The notes below the pieces were generated by a model that had not been told where the DNA came from, did no database searches, and was given only the letters and a program-made list of their open reading frames with translations. A stretch of DNA of 57,159 nt from CAYUMU01 sp964445985 (lineage in GTDB: Bacteria > Planctomycetota > Planctomycetia > Pirellulales > S012-138): assembly GCA_964445985.1 (NCBI GenBank), contig CAYUMU010000037.1, positions 1 to 57,159 of the forward strand, given 5' to 3'. A program made the translations under genes and the position numbers. Below, one piece after another: positions 8,203 to 17,269 of the stretch. Within the stretch, counting starts at the first letter, position 1, and every line of letters starts with the position of its first letter.

Positions 8203-8943
8203 CTACTCGGTTTCTTGCTTGCGAACGTATTTGTCGAGCTTTTCCAGGCGCGTGCTGATGGCTTTTTGCCGTTCCAAGAACGTCGCCAGGATTTCGACGA
8301 CGATGAACTGGCAGAACATGATCATGGAGTGCGTGAAAAACAGCGGGCCGTAAGTGGCCCAGGTGACGATGGCCAACAGCAAGAAAATACCGGCAATGCA
8401 GCCGGCAATGATGGCGGCAACGCGGAGGAAATCGGGGTCGCCAAACCAGTCGGAGAAGGACTTTGCTTCTTCGGGCCGCATGCCGGGCATGTGCGGGGGG
8501 ACACCCGGGTAGGGCGATCCGCCATACGCGGGGGGCGGCGGCCCTAGCGGACCAGTTGTTGGCGGCATTCCGCCGGAGGGTATGCTTCCTGGGGGCATGC
8601 CGCCGGGTGACATGGCGCCGGGTGACATGGCGCCGGGTGACATGGCGCCGGGCGACGGCGCAAAGGCGCCTGGGCGAAAACAGTGCGCCAACTCGGGGAT
8701 ATCTTGGGCAGGCTTCCATTCGGGCCAGCCTACCCGCCAAACGAGGTCGTCGGCCGCGAGTCCGCCCCCTTCGGCGCGACGTTTCAGTTCGACCATCGGC
8801 CAAGGGCCAAATTGGTTGCCCGTTTTGGTGGCGACGTGCCACTGAGGCTTGTCCTCGTCTGGAAGCTTTCGCTCCTCCTCGGGGCGCATCTTGTATCCGT
8901 GGTCTGCTCCGGCCGGAGGTCCTGCTGCATCTTTGTCATTCAT
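8203..8943 (-). CDS. GYF_2 (DUF4339) domain membrane protein
   Basis: 246 residues. Residues about 34-85 form a GYF_2 domain (WHVATKTGNQFGPWPMVELKRR...LVWRVGWPEWKPAQDIPEL), a small module thought to bind proline-rich peptides. A Pro/Gly/Met-rich linker follows, including three SPGAM repeats and MPP/SGGMPP runs, then two predicted membrane helices (VAAIIAGCIAGIFLLLAIV and FFTHSMIMFCQFIVVEIL, about 175-220) and a short charged tail (TRLEKLDKYVRKQETE). The proline-rich linker could be a ligand for the protein's own GYF domain. Such proteins are frequent in planctomycetes with unknown role. Start is the ATG ending at 8943. Confidence 0.82.
   Translation of the reverse strand: MNDKDAAGPPAGADHGYKMRPEEERKLPDEDKPQWHVATKTGNQFGPWPMVELKRRAEGGGLAADDLVWRVGWPEWKPAQDIPELAHCFRPGAFAPSPGAMSPGAMSPGAMSPGGMPPGSIPSGGMPPTTGPLGPPPPAYGGSPYPGVPPHMPGMRPEEAKSFSDWFGDPDFLRVAAIIAGCIAGIFLLLAIVTWATYGPLFFTHSMIMFCQFIVVEILATFLERQKAISTRLEKLDKYVRKQETE
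8603..8660. repeat. 15-bp tandem repeat in the GYF_2 gene
   Basis: Three to four copies of a 15-base unit (GGGTGACATGGCGCC) encoding SPGAM on the minus strand. The last unit is degenerate (GGGCGACGGCG). It lies in the flexible linker between the GYF_2 domain and the membrane helices. Confidence 0.85.
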
Positions 8944-9266
8944 GGCGAGAGAGCCTCGGGAAAAAATCGAGTGAGATGTAGGCCAGTGATGCTGAAAGCT
9001 GGATCAGCAACACAGCGGTGTCCGGCGTTTCTTTGGAAGTTCGGGTTCCATCATAACGCGAGCCGAAGAATAACTTCCCGTTTTTCAGTTCGCATCCACG
9101 CCGATGCTAATTGTGCCGTATCCGCCGCGACTGGATTCCCGCCCCCCGTCTTCACGAGGGCAGGCTTCGCGGGAATGACGGGTTCGCGAGCGACACAAGA
9201 GTTTCAATGACTATCCAGACAGTTAATGATCGACGCATCTTAAGCTGAATGGGTGTGCTGCCCAAC
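8944..9266. other. intergenic region with REP-like palindrome
   Basis: About 320 bases between the xylA stop and the GYF_2 gene start. Its recognisable content is the ATTCCCGCC...GGGAATGAC palindrome at 9131-9180. The flank GCATCCACGCCGATG also resembles the flank of the copy at 27124, so the repeated unit is longer than the palindrome. Confidence 0.5.
9131..9180. repeat. REP-like palindromic repeat, long form
   Basis: CTGGATTCCCGCC, an insert GTCTTCACGAGGGCAGGC, then TTCGCGGGAATGACG. The arms ATTCCCGC and GCGGGAAT pair. The same long form recurs at 27124-27173, and short forms without the insert at 22135-22161 and 32322-32348. Confidence 0.8.
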
Positions 9267-10574
9267 TCAAATATAGGTGTTGATCAGGTTCTCCAGGTAC
9301 TCCTGGCGGCCGCTCTGATTGGGGGCCGCCTCGCCTTGCTTGAGCATGTGGTCGGAAAGCGATTCCAGGCTGTGCTGGCCGGCTTCGATTTCGGCGCCCA
9401 GGCCGGTGTCCCAACTGGCGTAACGGTTTTTGACGAACCCCTCGAGCACGCCGTCGGCGCGAATCGCCGCGGCAATCTTCAGTCCGCGGGCGAAAGCATC
9501 CATGCCGCCGATATGGGCGTGGAACAGGTCTTCGGGCTCGAAGCTTTCACGGCGAACCTTGGCGTCGAAGTTGATGCCGCCGGCCAGGCCGCCGTACTTG
9601 AGAATGCTGAGCATGCACTGGGTGGTCACGTAGATATCGGTGGGAAACTGGTCGGTATCCCAACCTAACAACAGGTCGCCGGTGTTGGCGTCGATGGATC
9701 CGAGGAACCCTTGGTAGCCAGCATATTCCATTTCATGCTGCATGGTGTGGCCGGCGAGCGTGGCGTGGTTGGTTTCCAGGTTAAGCTTGAAGTGCTCGGC
9801 CAGACCGTAAGCCCTCAGGAAGTTGATGCAGCTGGCGGCATCGGAATCGTACTGGTGCTTGGTCGGTTCCTTGGGCTTGGGCTCGATGAGGAATTGGCCC
9901 TTAAAGCCGATCTTCTGGGCGTAGTCGACGGCCAACCGCATGAACCGGCCCAGGTGGTCGAGCTCGCGTTTGAGATCGGTATTCCACAGGTTCTGGTAGC
10001 CTTCGCGGCCACCCCAGAACACGTAACCTTCGGCCCCCAAGTCGTGGGCGACTTCCAGCATTTTTTTGACCTGCGCGGCGGCGAATGCGAAGGCGTCGGC
10101 GTTGCAACTGGTGGCCGCTCCGTGCATGAAGCGGGGATTGCTGAAGAGGTTGGCCGTGCCCCAGAGCAGCTTGATACCGGTTCGCTGCTGCTCTTCTTTG
10201 AGGGCCTTGACCACGGTGTCGAGGTTGGCGTTGGATTGTTTGAGCGAGGCGCCTTCGGGGGCAATGTCGCGATCGTGGAAGGTGTAATAATTGACGCCGA
10301 GTTTTTCAAAGAACTCGAATGCCACGCGGACGCGGTTGACGGCGTTTTCGACATTATCCACGGGGCCTTCCCAGGGCCGGTGCATGGTGCCTGGCCCGAA
10401 GGGGTCGCTGCCGGAACCTCGGAACGTGTGCCAGTAGCAGACGGCGAACTTGAGATGGTCCGCCATCGACTTGCCTTCGACCACTTCGTCTGCCCGATAG
10501 TGCCGGAAGGCGAGCGGATTCTTGGACTGGGGGCCTTCGTATTGAATCTTTTCAATGTGGGCGAACGCAGGCAT
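9267..10574 (-). CDS. xylA: xylose isomerase
   Basis: 435 residues from the ATG ending at 10574; another ATG two codons earlier (10580) is as good, and GGAG lies just upstream. It converts D-xylose to D-xylulose, and related sugars, using two divalent metals. Catalytic residues fall at the expected positions: H100 and D103 (YTFHDRDIAPEG), E231 and K233 (FLIEPKPKEPTKHQYD), with WGGREGY at 187-193 and the C-terminal FDAKVRRES. Length matches the class II enzymes (about 440). No xylulokinase or sugar transporter is adjacent, so xylA stands alone, with a 617-base repeat-bearing region upstream. Confidence 0.97.
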   Translation of the reverse strand: MPAFAHIEKIQYEGPQSKNPLAFRHYRADEVVEGKSMADHLKFAVCYWHTFRGSGSDPFGPGTMHRPWEGPVDNVENAVNRVRVAFEFFEKLGVNYYTFHDRDIAPEGASLKQSNANLDTVVKALKEEQQRTGIKLLWGTANLFSNPRFMHGAATSCNADAFAFAAAQVKKMLEVAHDLGAEGYVFWGGREGYQNLWNTDLKRELDHLGRFMRLAVDYAQKIGFKGQFLIEPKPKEPTKHQYDSDAASCINFLRAYGLAEHFKLNLETNHATLAGHTMQHEMEYAGYQGFLGSIDANTGDLLLGWDTDQFPTDIYVTTQCMLSILKYGGLAGGINFDAKVRRESFEPEDLFHAHIGGMDAFARGLKIAAAIRADGVLEGFVKNRYASWDTGLGAEIEAGQHSLESLSDHMLKQGEAAPNQSGRQEYLENLINTYI

Positions 10575-10718
10575 GGGCATGAAACTCCGCGAAAACAACG
10601 CCAGCCAGCCAGGCGGCCTGGCCTGGCAGCGCGGCAACAAGAAACGTGGTTCGTCGATCGATCGGGTATGGCAGACAATGTGCCAGAAAGGCGGCGCGGT
10701 ATCAACGGGGTGGGGGGT

Positions 10719-10892
10719 GGCCTGATAAAAACGTGCTTGTTTGCGGCGAGTTGGAGAAATTCGGCCGCGCCGAAGTGTGATTGCACGGCGATCGTCACTT
10801 GCGTTCAACTCTGCCGGCAAATCCAAAGCACATGGTCTACACACCGCATTGGATTGCAAATGTACAAATAAAAAAACCATAGCCCCAAAAAC
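10719..10892 (+). repeat. 174-bp dispersed repeat, copy 1
   Basis: Runs from GGCCTGATAAAAACGT to AGCCCCAAAAACC. It matches 31241-31413 on the opposite strand over its whole length with about 85-90 percent identity by eye; shared blocks include GGCGAGTTGGAGAA, GGCCGCGCCGAAGTG, CGATCGTCACTTGCG and CCGCATTGGATTGCAAA. No open frame is conserved between the copies. Confidence 0.85.
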
Positions 10893-10982
10893 CTTTGCTC
10901 CCCTCTCCCCGGTATTTCCGGGGGTCTTTGAGGAGCGGAGTTGGATACTCAATTTCAAGCCCGAGGAAAACCTCATCCCCAG

Positions 10983-11014
10983 CCCTTCTCCCCCGGAGTA
11001 CCGGGGGAGAAGGG
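10983..11014. repeat. GCTCCC/TTCTCCCC-type palindrome
   Basis: CCCTTCTCCCCCGG, loop AGTA, CCGGGGGAGAAGGG: a 14-bp perfect hairpin followed by AGCAAG, the same family as the hairpins at 3683-3725 and 31201-31233. Confidence 0.8.
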
Positions 11015-11115
11015 AGCAAGAAAGGTCGTGAGAAATGTTTTATCAGGCCCCCCCAATCCTCTCCCGCCCAGGGGCGAGGGAGTATTTGATAGGCTCTGAG
11101 CCGGAATGCAAACAA

Positions 11116-11144
11116 CCGCCGCGGCCCTGGTAGGACCGCGGCGG
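11116..11144 (-). terminator. probable rho-independent terminator of the secretin gene
   Basis: CCGCCGCGG, 11-base loop, CCGCGGCGG forms a 9-bp GC stem 48 bases beyond the secretin stop codon. Read on the minus strand the stem is followed by TTGTTTGC, a short T-rich run. Position and direction fit termination of the secretin transcript. Confidence 0.6.
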
Positions 11145-11191
11145 CTGGAAATTGACGCACAAACCAGTTGAGGGGTCGTGGGCGTCTGTCG

Positions 11192-14100
11192 TTACGGCAC
11201 GGGGGTGAGTCCGAGCAGCTGTTCTTCCTCTTCCTTGATAATGATGCGTGGCGTGACCATCATCATCAGGCTTTGCGTTTCGCGGCCGATGCCGACGTTT
11301 TTGAACAGCCGGTTGAGGTACGGCACCTTATTCAAAATAGGCACGCCGAATTCGTTGCGGCCTTCGCTGAGGCGTTTGATGCCGCCCAGAAGCACCGTTC
11401 CTCCGTCTGGCACGCTCACCGTTGTAGAGACCGTAACGAAGGAGAACGTGGGCAACTGCACCGTGGTGCCCGAGCGATTGACCGACCGGGGCCGATCCTG
11501 CAGGGGCAGGGTGCGGTCGTCGGCCGTTTGCGAGCTGCCGATGGTGGTGGTCTCGCTGCCGGTGAAGGTGAAGGTGTTCACCTCGCCGATGCTGCTGAAG
11601 AACGGCACCACGGTCAAGCGTACAAACCGCCGGTCGTCGGAGACCACCGCTTGCACGTTGAGGAAGGTGCCTTCGTTGAGGACCACGATCACCGGTTGTT
11701 GGGCGGCGGCAAAGTCACCGACCACCGGAATCACGCTGATCACGAACGGCGTTTGCGAGGTATCCGACACGATCGCGGATTGGCCGTTGAACAAGGTCAC
11801 CTTGGGAGCTTGCAGCACGTTGCTGCGTCGATCGCCCTGGCTGGCTTCGATGAAGAAGAAGGCTTCGATCTCCGAGAGGATGGCAAAGCCCACCGTGGCG
11901 CCGGCGCCCGGTTGGAAACCACCGAACTGGGGCACGGCCAAGGGGAAGCTCCCCTGAGCCACGGGAATATCGAGGTCGGCGCTGAACACGCCCGGCGCCG
12001 ACATACCGACCGAAACCGACTTCCCGTGATCGCGATCTTGCACGTCGCGGGAGGGGTTGCCGGAGCCGACCGCCAGGTTGTTGGCGGGGGAGTAACTCGT
12101 CGAGGGACCTAGGTTGGGGCGTCCAAACACCTGGAACGGACGATCGATGTCGTCATCGATGTCGAAGTCGAAGTCGACCCCGATGCGTTCAAAGAAGTTG
12201 TCGTTGAGGGTGATGAAGCGAACTTCGATGGTGACCTGCAAATCTTGCAGACGGCGAAGCTGGTCGAGCAGATCGGCGATCTGTTCGTGAACTTCTTGGG
12301 TTTGCGTGATGACCAGGCTCAGGTTGGTTTCAAACTGAGCCACCGAACCGGGTCCGCCGGTCTCTTGCCAACTGTCGGGCTTGATGGTGGTGGTGATCAG
12401 TTGAATCAGGCTATCGAAGTCGGGCTCGGCGCCGCCGCCCAGCCCGCCCGGTCCTGGCGAAACCGGCGGTTGGCCGCCAAAGCCATTGAAGCTGCCGGAG
12501 CCGCCCATTTGAGCGAGCACGCCCGGATCGAGCACGGCGTTGGTCGTGCCGCCGGTGGCACTGGCCGCGGCCACCATGGGCGAACCCATGCCGGCGCCCA
12601 AGCGACCTGCTTGCTTATAGGCTTCGTTAATCGCGCTGGTCATGCCCATGTTGACCGAGGGCACAAAGTTGGGAATGGGAATCACCAGGTCGGCCACGTT
12701 GTAGGTGAGCACGACGACTTCGCCGTCGCGAGCGTGCTCGCTGGTGATCTTCAATACCTCGTCCTTGATCACGTAGCTCAACCGGAGGGGTTGCAGGATC
12801 AAGTTCAAGGCACTTTTGAGCTGGATGTCGCCCGTCAGGTTGATGGTGACCGGGGTGTTGGGGTTGACGCCTTCATCGGACAGCCCTTGCTGGTCGAGGT
12901 GCAGGTTCACGTTGGCCACGCGGGCCAGGTATTCCATGACTTCGGCCAGGGGGGTTTCGTTGAAGCGAAGCGAAACTGGCGTGCGCAGCTTCTGCTCAAT
13001 CTCCACTTCTTTTTCGTTGCGGCGATTGATGCTCTTCAGCAGCTTGCTGCGGCGGTCGGTCAGTTCCTTCCAATTGTGGCTGAACTGAATGGGATTGCGA
13101 TCGTCGAAGGCAATGGACGCTTCATCCACGCTTTCCGTGACGCGGATAAAGGCCTGTTCTTTGGCGTCTTGGATATCCATTTGCGAGCTGAAGTTGCGGA
13201 CGAAGCGCGACTGCCACTTCAGTTGCAGAACCACGGGTTCGTCGGGCGCCAGTTCGGCGGCCCGCTTGGCCACCACCTCGGCTTCGGCGTACCGCTGCTG
13301 ATCCATGAGCTTGTTGAACTCATCGACCATGTTGGCCAGCGACTGTTCGACTTCGATCTTGGTTTGACGCTCGCGTTCACGGGCGTCCATCACCGCTTTG
13401 TTGCGTTCGTCGAGCTCGATGCGAGGGCGGTTTTCGTCGATGTAGGCCCGCATGCTGGCGATGGCCCCATCGGCCCGACGGAGCAGTTCTTGCTTCGAGT
13501 TCGGATCGATGTTGGAGCGGTCGATCTCGGCGCGAGCCTGTTCCAGCATTTGCAACGACTGCAGGGGGTAAGCCTGTTGCACGTTGCGAGCGCGACGTTC
13601 GGCATCGGCCAAACGGGCGCCCATTTGGCGGCGGAGGGCCGCAAGCTGCAGGGCGGCTTCATCGACCGGCGCGGCCGGTTCGCCCAGGTATTGCAACCGT
13701 CCTTGCACCAACTGCCGGGTGGCAGCGTCCAATTCGGTCTGCATTTGCATGGCTTGTTTGAAGAGTTCCCGAGCCGCGTTGGGGTCGCCCTTCTGCAAGG
13801 CTTGCTCGCCCTGCTGGGCCAGTTGCATGCCACGCGTGAGGGGCTGCAAACCGGCGTTCAGGGGGTCGGTTGTGGGAGCAACCGGGCCCAGGGGGCCAAC
13901 CCTGCCAGGCGAAGAACCATCGATGGTGGGGCCCGGAATGGGCGGGGAGTCTTCTCCTTGCACGCGCTGCACCGCGCCCGGGTTTACGCCAGGCTGGTAG
14001 AGTGCCTGGCTGGCCTGATAGGGGGCGCCCGGCATCTGGCCAACGGCCAACCGCACGCGGTTCAGATCGACCATCACAAAGCTGGGGCGGTCTTCGCCGG

Positions 14101-15106
14101 GTGTGAAGGCCGAATCGGGAATGTTCATTGCCGCGGCCTGAATGGCAAATTGCTGGGCGCGGGCAATGTCGTTTTGCTGGAGCGCTTCGCGAGCCCTGGC
14201 GACGAGCGCCTGCACCTGGGCTTTGGCGTCGACGGTTCCTGGCTGCGCACCGGTTCCTGGCTGCGCACTGGTTCCTGGCTGGCCACCGTAGGTTGGCTGG
14301 CCACCGTAGCCGCCGCCAAGCAGCATGGGGTTGGGACCCATGGGCATGGCGTTTTGGCCTGGCTGGGGCAGGATTCTCGCTCCCCCGGTTTGCCGAGCCG
14401 CGGAAATCCGCGAGAGCATGGCCTCGGGGCTGTTTTCAAAGGGGCTGTAACGCAACTGCATTTTTTGGGCGTCGACGGCCAAGCGTTCGGCCTCTTCAAT
14501 ATCGCCCCAACGCAGCAAGGCGTCGGACTGTTCCAGCAGCAGTTGGCTGTATTGCCGGCGGTAGGACTCCGTGGCGGTGTCGGCGCCTTGAATCTGCTGA
14601 AGGCGTTCCATCTTTTCGATCGAGGCCTGCACCTTGGCGGGCTGGTCGTCTTGGAACGTGTAGCTGTAGCCGATGGCCTTGGCCTGCTCGTTGAGCTGCC
14701 GAGCCCGACGAACGTCGCCCACCGCCAGGGCTTTGCGAGCCTGCATCAGCAGGGAGTCGCTGGCCTGGCGCTGGGCCGGATTTCCCAAGTCGCCCGAGGG
14801 ATACAAATGCTGTCCCTCGGGTTGCCCGAATGCACCGGGCGCTCCCGGCGGCAGGCCGGCGGCGGGGGCCTGCGCCAATTGAAGTTGGCTGGGTTCTGGC
14901 GAGGGCCAAGTTGCCCCGGCAGGGTTCTCGTTGCTGCCGCGAGCAGCCGAGAAGGGATCGGTGGTTGGCTGATTGTTGCGGCCCAAATTGGGCATAAACC
15001 GCGACAAACCTCGGGGGGCTTCGTCCCCCGACTGTGCCTGGGCCACCAAAGGCGCGCTGAGCGCCCCCAGCAGACAGGCGGCAAGAAATCGATGGCTGAG
15101 TTTCAA
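11192..15106 (-). CDS. large secretin (GspD/PilQ-like outer-membrane channel)
   Basis: 1304 residues from a TTG ending at 15106, chosen because AAGGAG sits six bases upstream and a signal peptide follows (LKLSHRFLAACLLGALSAPLVAQAQ). The first half is a long TPR-like helical region (SDSLLMQARKALAVGDVRRARQL, AREALQQNDIARAQQFA, QGEQALQKGDPNAARELF) with Pro/Gly-rich linkers including PGT/AQ repeats. Near residues 730-830 is a secretin/TonB short N-terminal-type domain (VSLRFNETPLAEVMEYLARVANVN, LKSALNLILQPLRLSYVI). The C-terminal 350 residues are the secretin barrel (VTIEVRFITLNDNFFERIGV, SIGEVNTFTF, LLGGIKR, LFKNVGIGRETQSLMMMVTPRII). Secretins multimerise into gated outer-membrane pores of type II secretion or type IV pili. 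GspD is usually 650-700 residues; the extra length is the TPR front. No other secretion genes are adjacent. Confidence 0.9.
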   Translation of the reverse strand: MKLSHRFLAACLLGALSAPLVAQAQSGDEAPRGLSRFMPNLGRNNQPTTDPFSAARGSNENPAGATWPSPEPSQLQLAQAPAAGLPPGAPGAFGQPEGQHLYPSGDLGNPAQRQASDSLLMQARKALAVGDVRRARQLNEQAKAIGYSYTFQDDQPAKVQASIEKMERLQQIQGADTATESYRRQYSQLLLEQSDALLRWGDIEEAERLAVDAQKMQLRYSPFENSPEAMLSRISAARQTGGARILPQPGQNAMPMGPNPMLLGGGYGGQPTYGGQPGTSAQPGTGAQPGTVDAKAQVQALVARAREALQQNDIARAQQFAIQAAAMNIPDSAFTPGEDRPSFVMVDLNRVRLAVGQMPGAPYQASQALYQPGVNPGAVQRVQGEDSPPIPGPTIDGSSPGRVGPLGPVAPTTDPLNAGLQPLTRGMQLAQQGEQALQKGDPNAARELFKQAMQMQTELDAATRQLVQGRLQYLGEPAAPVDEAALQLAALRRQMGARLADAERRARNVQQAYPLQSLQMLEQARAEIDRSNIDPNSKQELLRRADGAIASMRAYIDENRPRIELDERNKAVMDARERERQTKIEVEQSLANMVDEFNKLMDQQRYAEAEVVAKRAAELAPDEPVVLQLKWQSRFVRNFSSQMDIQDAKEQAFIRVTESVDEASIAFDDRNPIQFSHNWKELTDRRSKLLKSINRRNEKEVEIEQKLRTPVSLRFNETPLAEVMEYLARVANVNLHLDQQGLSDEGVNPNTPVTINLTGDIQLKSALNLILQPLRLSYVIKDEVLKITSEHARDGEVVVLTYNVADLVIPIPNFVPSVNMGMTSAINEAYKQAGRLGAGMGSPMVAAASATGGTTNAVLDPGVLAQMGGSGSFNGFGGQPPVSPGPGGLGGGAEPDFDSLIQLITTTIKPDSWQETGGPGSVAQFETNLSLVITQTQEVHEQIADLLDQLRRLQDLQVTIEVRFITLNDNFFERIGVDFDFDIDDDIDRPFQVFGRPNLGPSTSYSPANNLAVGSGNPSRDVQDRDHGKSVSVGMSAPGVFSADLDIPVAQGSFPLAVPQFGGFQPGAGATVGFAILSEIEAFFFIEASQGDRRSNVLQAPKVTLFNGQSAIVSDTSQTPFVISVIPVVGDFAAAQQPVIVVLNEGTFLNVQAVVSDDRRFVRLTVVPFFSSIGEVNTFTFTGSETTTIGSSQTADDRTLPLQDRPRSVNRSGTTVQLPTFSFVTVSTTVSVPDGGTVLLGGIKRLSEGRNEFGVPILNKVPYLNRLFKNVGIGRETQSLMMMVTPRIIIKEEEEQLLGLTPVP
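14236..14308. repeat. short tandem repeats in the secretin linker
   Basis: Copies of GGTTCCTGGCTGCGCAC and then GGTTGGCTGGCCACCGTAG encode the QPGT(S/G)A and GGQPTYGGQP repeats of the secretin's flexible linker. Confidence 0.75.
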
Positions 15107-15780
15107 GACGAACTCCTTTTCCTCACGCCCACGTGTACGCCGCCGGAATCGTTCCGACGGCTCCCTCAACTATTGTTCCGCGGACGCTGCCGCCCGCGCT
15201 GGCTTGGCGCGAACGCGCCGCCCAAGGTGATTTGGTAGTTTCCGCCAGCAAAACAGCCCCCAGCCAGCACCGCTCGCGGAGCCGGGCGGTGTTCCGCCAG
15301 CCGCGCTGCGATAGCAGACCGGTCCCTCCGCGGCGAACGCCGCGAACGCCGAGCCCGCCGCCGCCAAACGGCAACGTGAGCGCGGAGCATTCTGGCGCAG
15401 CCAGAGAATCGGACCTGTGTTTTGAAGGTAGAAGCGAGGCGGTTAATTACCTGGGCGACTTCAATGGGTCAATGCCAGAATGATGGAAAAACGGCAAGTT
15501 TTTGCCGTCGTTCTCGACCCGGTGGGATCCTGTCCTTCGACGGCGACAACGCTTATTTGAACGCCGCGCTCCCAACGTCCTCCGCCGCGAGCGAATAGCC
15601 CACGGATCCAGGCACCCGATGGTCGCCTTCCGGACTTTGGCGGCGCAACCGTCAATAGACGCTATACTGCCCGACGTGCCGCCGGTTTCGACTTCGGACG
15701 CCCCCCAAAAGTTCATGGGCTCCGTCGAAACGCACGGGCAACCTTCGTCACGCCTCGCTAACTTTGTATCGTCGCGGTTC
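15107..15780. other. intergenic region between divergent genes
   Basis: About 670 bases separating the minus-strand secretin and the plus-strand MFS gene, so both promoters should lie here. It is GC-rich with small hairpins (CCTCCGCGGCGAACGCCGCGAACG). The MFS frame is open back to 15502, but that extension is unlike any transporter N-terminus. I recognise no RNA gene. Confidence 0.5.
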
Positions 15781-16992
15781 ATGACCCCAGCCACTATCCG
15801 ACTCGTCTTGCTGGTTTCGTGCGCTCACGCGCTCGTGCATGTTTACGAGTTGTCGTTTCCGAGCGTCGAAACACTGATTGCCAAAGAGTACTTTGGCGAC
15901 AATCGAGAGTTGGGAAAGCGCGTGATGGGCTATCTTGGCAGCACGTGGCGGTTGCCGTTTGGGTTTGGCGCCTTGCTGGCGGGATGGCTGGTGGATAGGT
16001 ACGGGGCCAAGTGGTTGCTGGTGGGCTACCTGGTGGGTTGCGCGCTGACGAGCGTGGCCACGTGGGCCTCGCCCAATTTGACGATTCTCTTCATCACCAT
16101 GTTCAGCATGGGGGCCTGCGCGAGCATTTACCATCCGGCGGGGCTGTCGTTGATTTCGCGAGAAACTCGTCCTCAAGACCGCACCCGGGCCCTGGGATAC
16201 CACGGCATCTTTGGTTCTCTCGGCATTGCCTCGGCGCCGCTTCTGGCGGGCGTGGTGCTGGAGGTTCTCGATTGGCGGCAGTATTACCTGGTGATTGCCG
16301 TGCCCGGGGCGGTGCTCGCGTTGTTGATGGCGTTGTTTCTGGTGGAACACCATCGCGTGGCGGCCAAAGCCAACGCGGCCGCGGGCATTCCGCCGACGGA
16401 CTTGCTCGAGGAGCCGGGCCACTGGAAGGGATTTTTCATCCTGACCATCAGCGGCACGCTTTCGGGGCTTACGTATGCGGCGCTGGTCAACTTCTTGCCG
16501 CGTTATCTGGAAAATGTCGACCTGGGAATTACCGCCGCGAACCCGCGCAGCATGAAGAACTACTTGGCCGGAGGCGTGCTGCTGGTGGGCGTGGCCGGGC
16601 AATACCTGGCTGGCAAGATTGGCCGGGTGGAAAAGCTCGAACGCCAACTGGCCGGCGTGCTGTTTGCGACCTTGCCGCTCCTGGTGGCCATGGGATACGC
16701 CCAGGGGACGCAGCGGCTGTGGGCCGTGGCCGCGGTGAGCTTTGTGCTGTTCATGCAGCAGCCGCTCTATAACAGTTTGATCGCGCAGTACGTGCCGCTT
16801 CGCCGCCGCAGCCTGGGCTATGGATTCAGCAACACCGTGGCCTTTGGGATCGGCGGGCTGGGAGCAACTTACGCGGGCCTGTTCAGCGACGATCGGATTA
16901 TCTACGGCAGTTTAGCCGGCTTTGTGTTTTTGGCCGGGTTGGTGGCGCTGTGGCTGGCGAAGAATAAGGTGGGGGCTGGGGCTAGGGACTAG
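15781..16992 (+). CDS. major facilitator superfamily transporter
   Basis: 403 residues from the ATG at 15781 (MTPATIRLVLLVSCAHALVH); the frame is open upstream, and an in-frame ATG (MGSVETHGQ) would add 22 residues. About 11-12 hydrophobic segments can be seen, with the MFS loop 2-3 signature GALLAGWLVDRYGAKWLL after the second helix and a glycine-rich SMGACASIYHPAGLSLIS helix 5. RPQDRTRALGYHGIFGSLGIA resembles sugar- and drug-type MFS permeases of the fosmidomycin-resistance/oxalate-like groups. The central cytoplasmic loop (VAAKANAAAGIPPTDLLEEPGHWKG) is short. Cargo cannot be predicted. No linked enzyme suggests one. Confidence 0.88.
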   Translation: MTPATIRLVLLVSCAHALVHVYELSFPSVETLIAKEYFGDNRELGKRVMGYLGSTWRLPFGFGALLAGWLVDRYGAKWLLVGYLVGCALTSVATWASPNLTILFITMFSMGACASIYHPAGLSLISRETRPQDRTRALGYHGIFGSLGIASAPLLAGVVLEVLDWRQYYLVIAVPGAVLALLMALFLVEHHRVAAKANAAAGIPPTDLLEEPGHWKGFFILTISGTLSGLTYAALVNFLPRYLENVDLGITAANPRSMKNYLAGGVLLVGVAGQYLAGKIGRVEKLERQLAGVLFATLPLLVAMGYAQGTQRLWAVAAVSFVLFMQQPLYNSLIAQYVPLRRRSLGYGFSNTVAFGIGGLGATYAGLFSDDRIIYGSLAGFVFLAGLVALWLAKNKVGAGARD

Positions 16993-17269
16993 GGGTTGGA
17001 GGCTAGGGGCTGGTGGGGGCTGAAGTGGGGAGTTCGGAGTTTGGAGTGCAGGCTGAATGCTGGTGATGTTTTGAGGGCGAGAGCGAGGCTTTTTTAGGAA
17101 GTCTCTCGTTGACGCGTCGGATTGCCAAGGGCATGCCGTTGACAAAACCGGGGGCTAAAGCCCTGATTGACGGTTGCGCCGCCAATGCTCGGAAGGCGAC
17201 CATCGGGAGCCGGGATTCGTTGGCTTTCCGTTGGCCGCGGAGGACGTTGGGGGCGCAGCGCTCAATAAA

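Larger units (their letters stand above)
10575..11191. other. repeat-rich intergenic region
   Basis: 617 bases between secretin stop and xylA start. It holds the 174-base dispersed repeat (10719-10892), two versions of the GCTCCC/TTCTCCCC palindrome (about 10896-10925 disrupted, 10983-11014 intact), a GATAGGCTCT motif shared with 31.4 kb, and the terminator hairpin at 11116-11144. No gene is evident. Confidence 0.7.

Noticed and set aside
8603..8660. The regularly spaced 15-base units at 8.6 kb as a CRISPR array.
   Set aside because: There are no spacers; the units are contiguous, in frame and encode SPGAM repeats. The same applies to 26400-26475 and 6782-6820.
12245..15238. A 997-codon open frame on the plus strand, antisense to the secretin gene.
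   Set aside because: Composition is Gly/His/Val-rich noise with no family resemblance. The minus strand carries a leader, STN-like and secretin domains. Long antisense frames are expected at this GC content.
15107..15780. tRNA or small RNA gene in the 670-base GC-rich gap.
   Set aside because: I found no TTCxAxxC T-arm with a matching acceptor stem, and the hairpins are short and unsupported.
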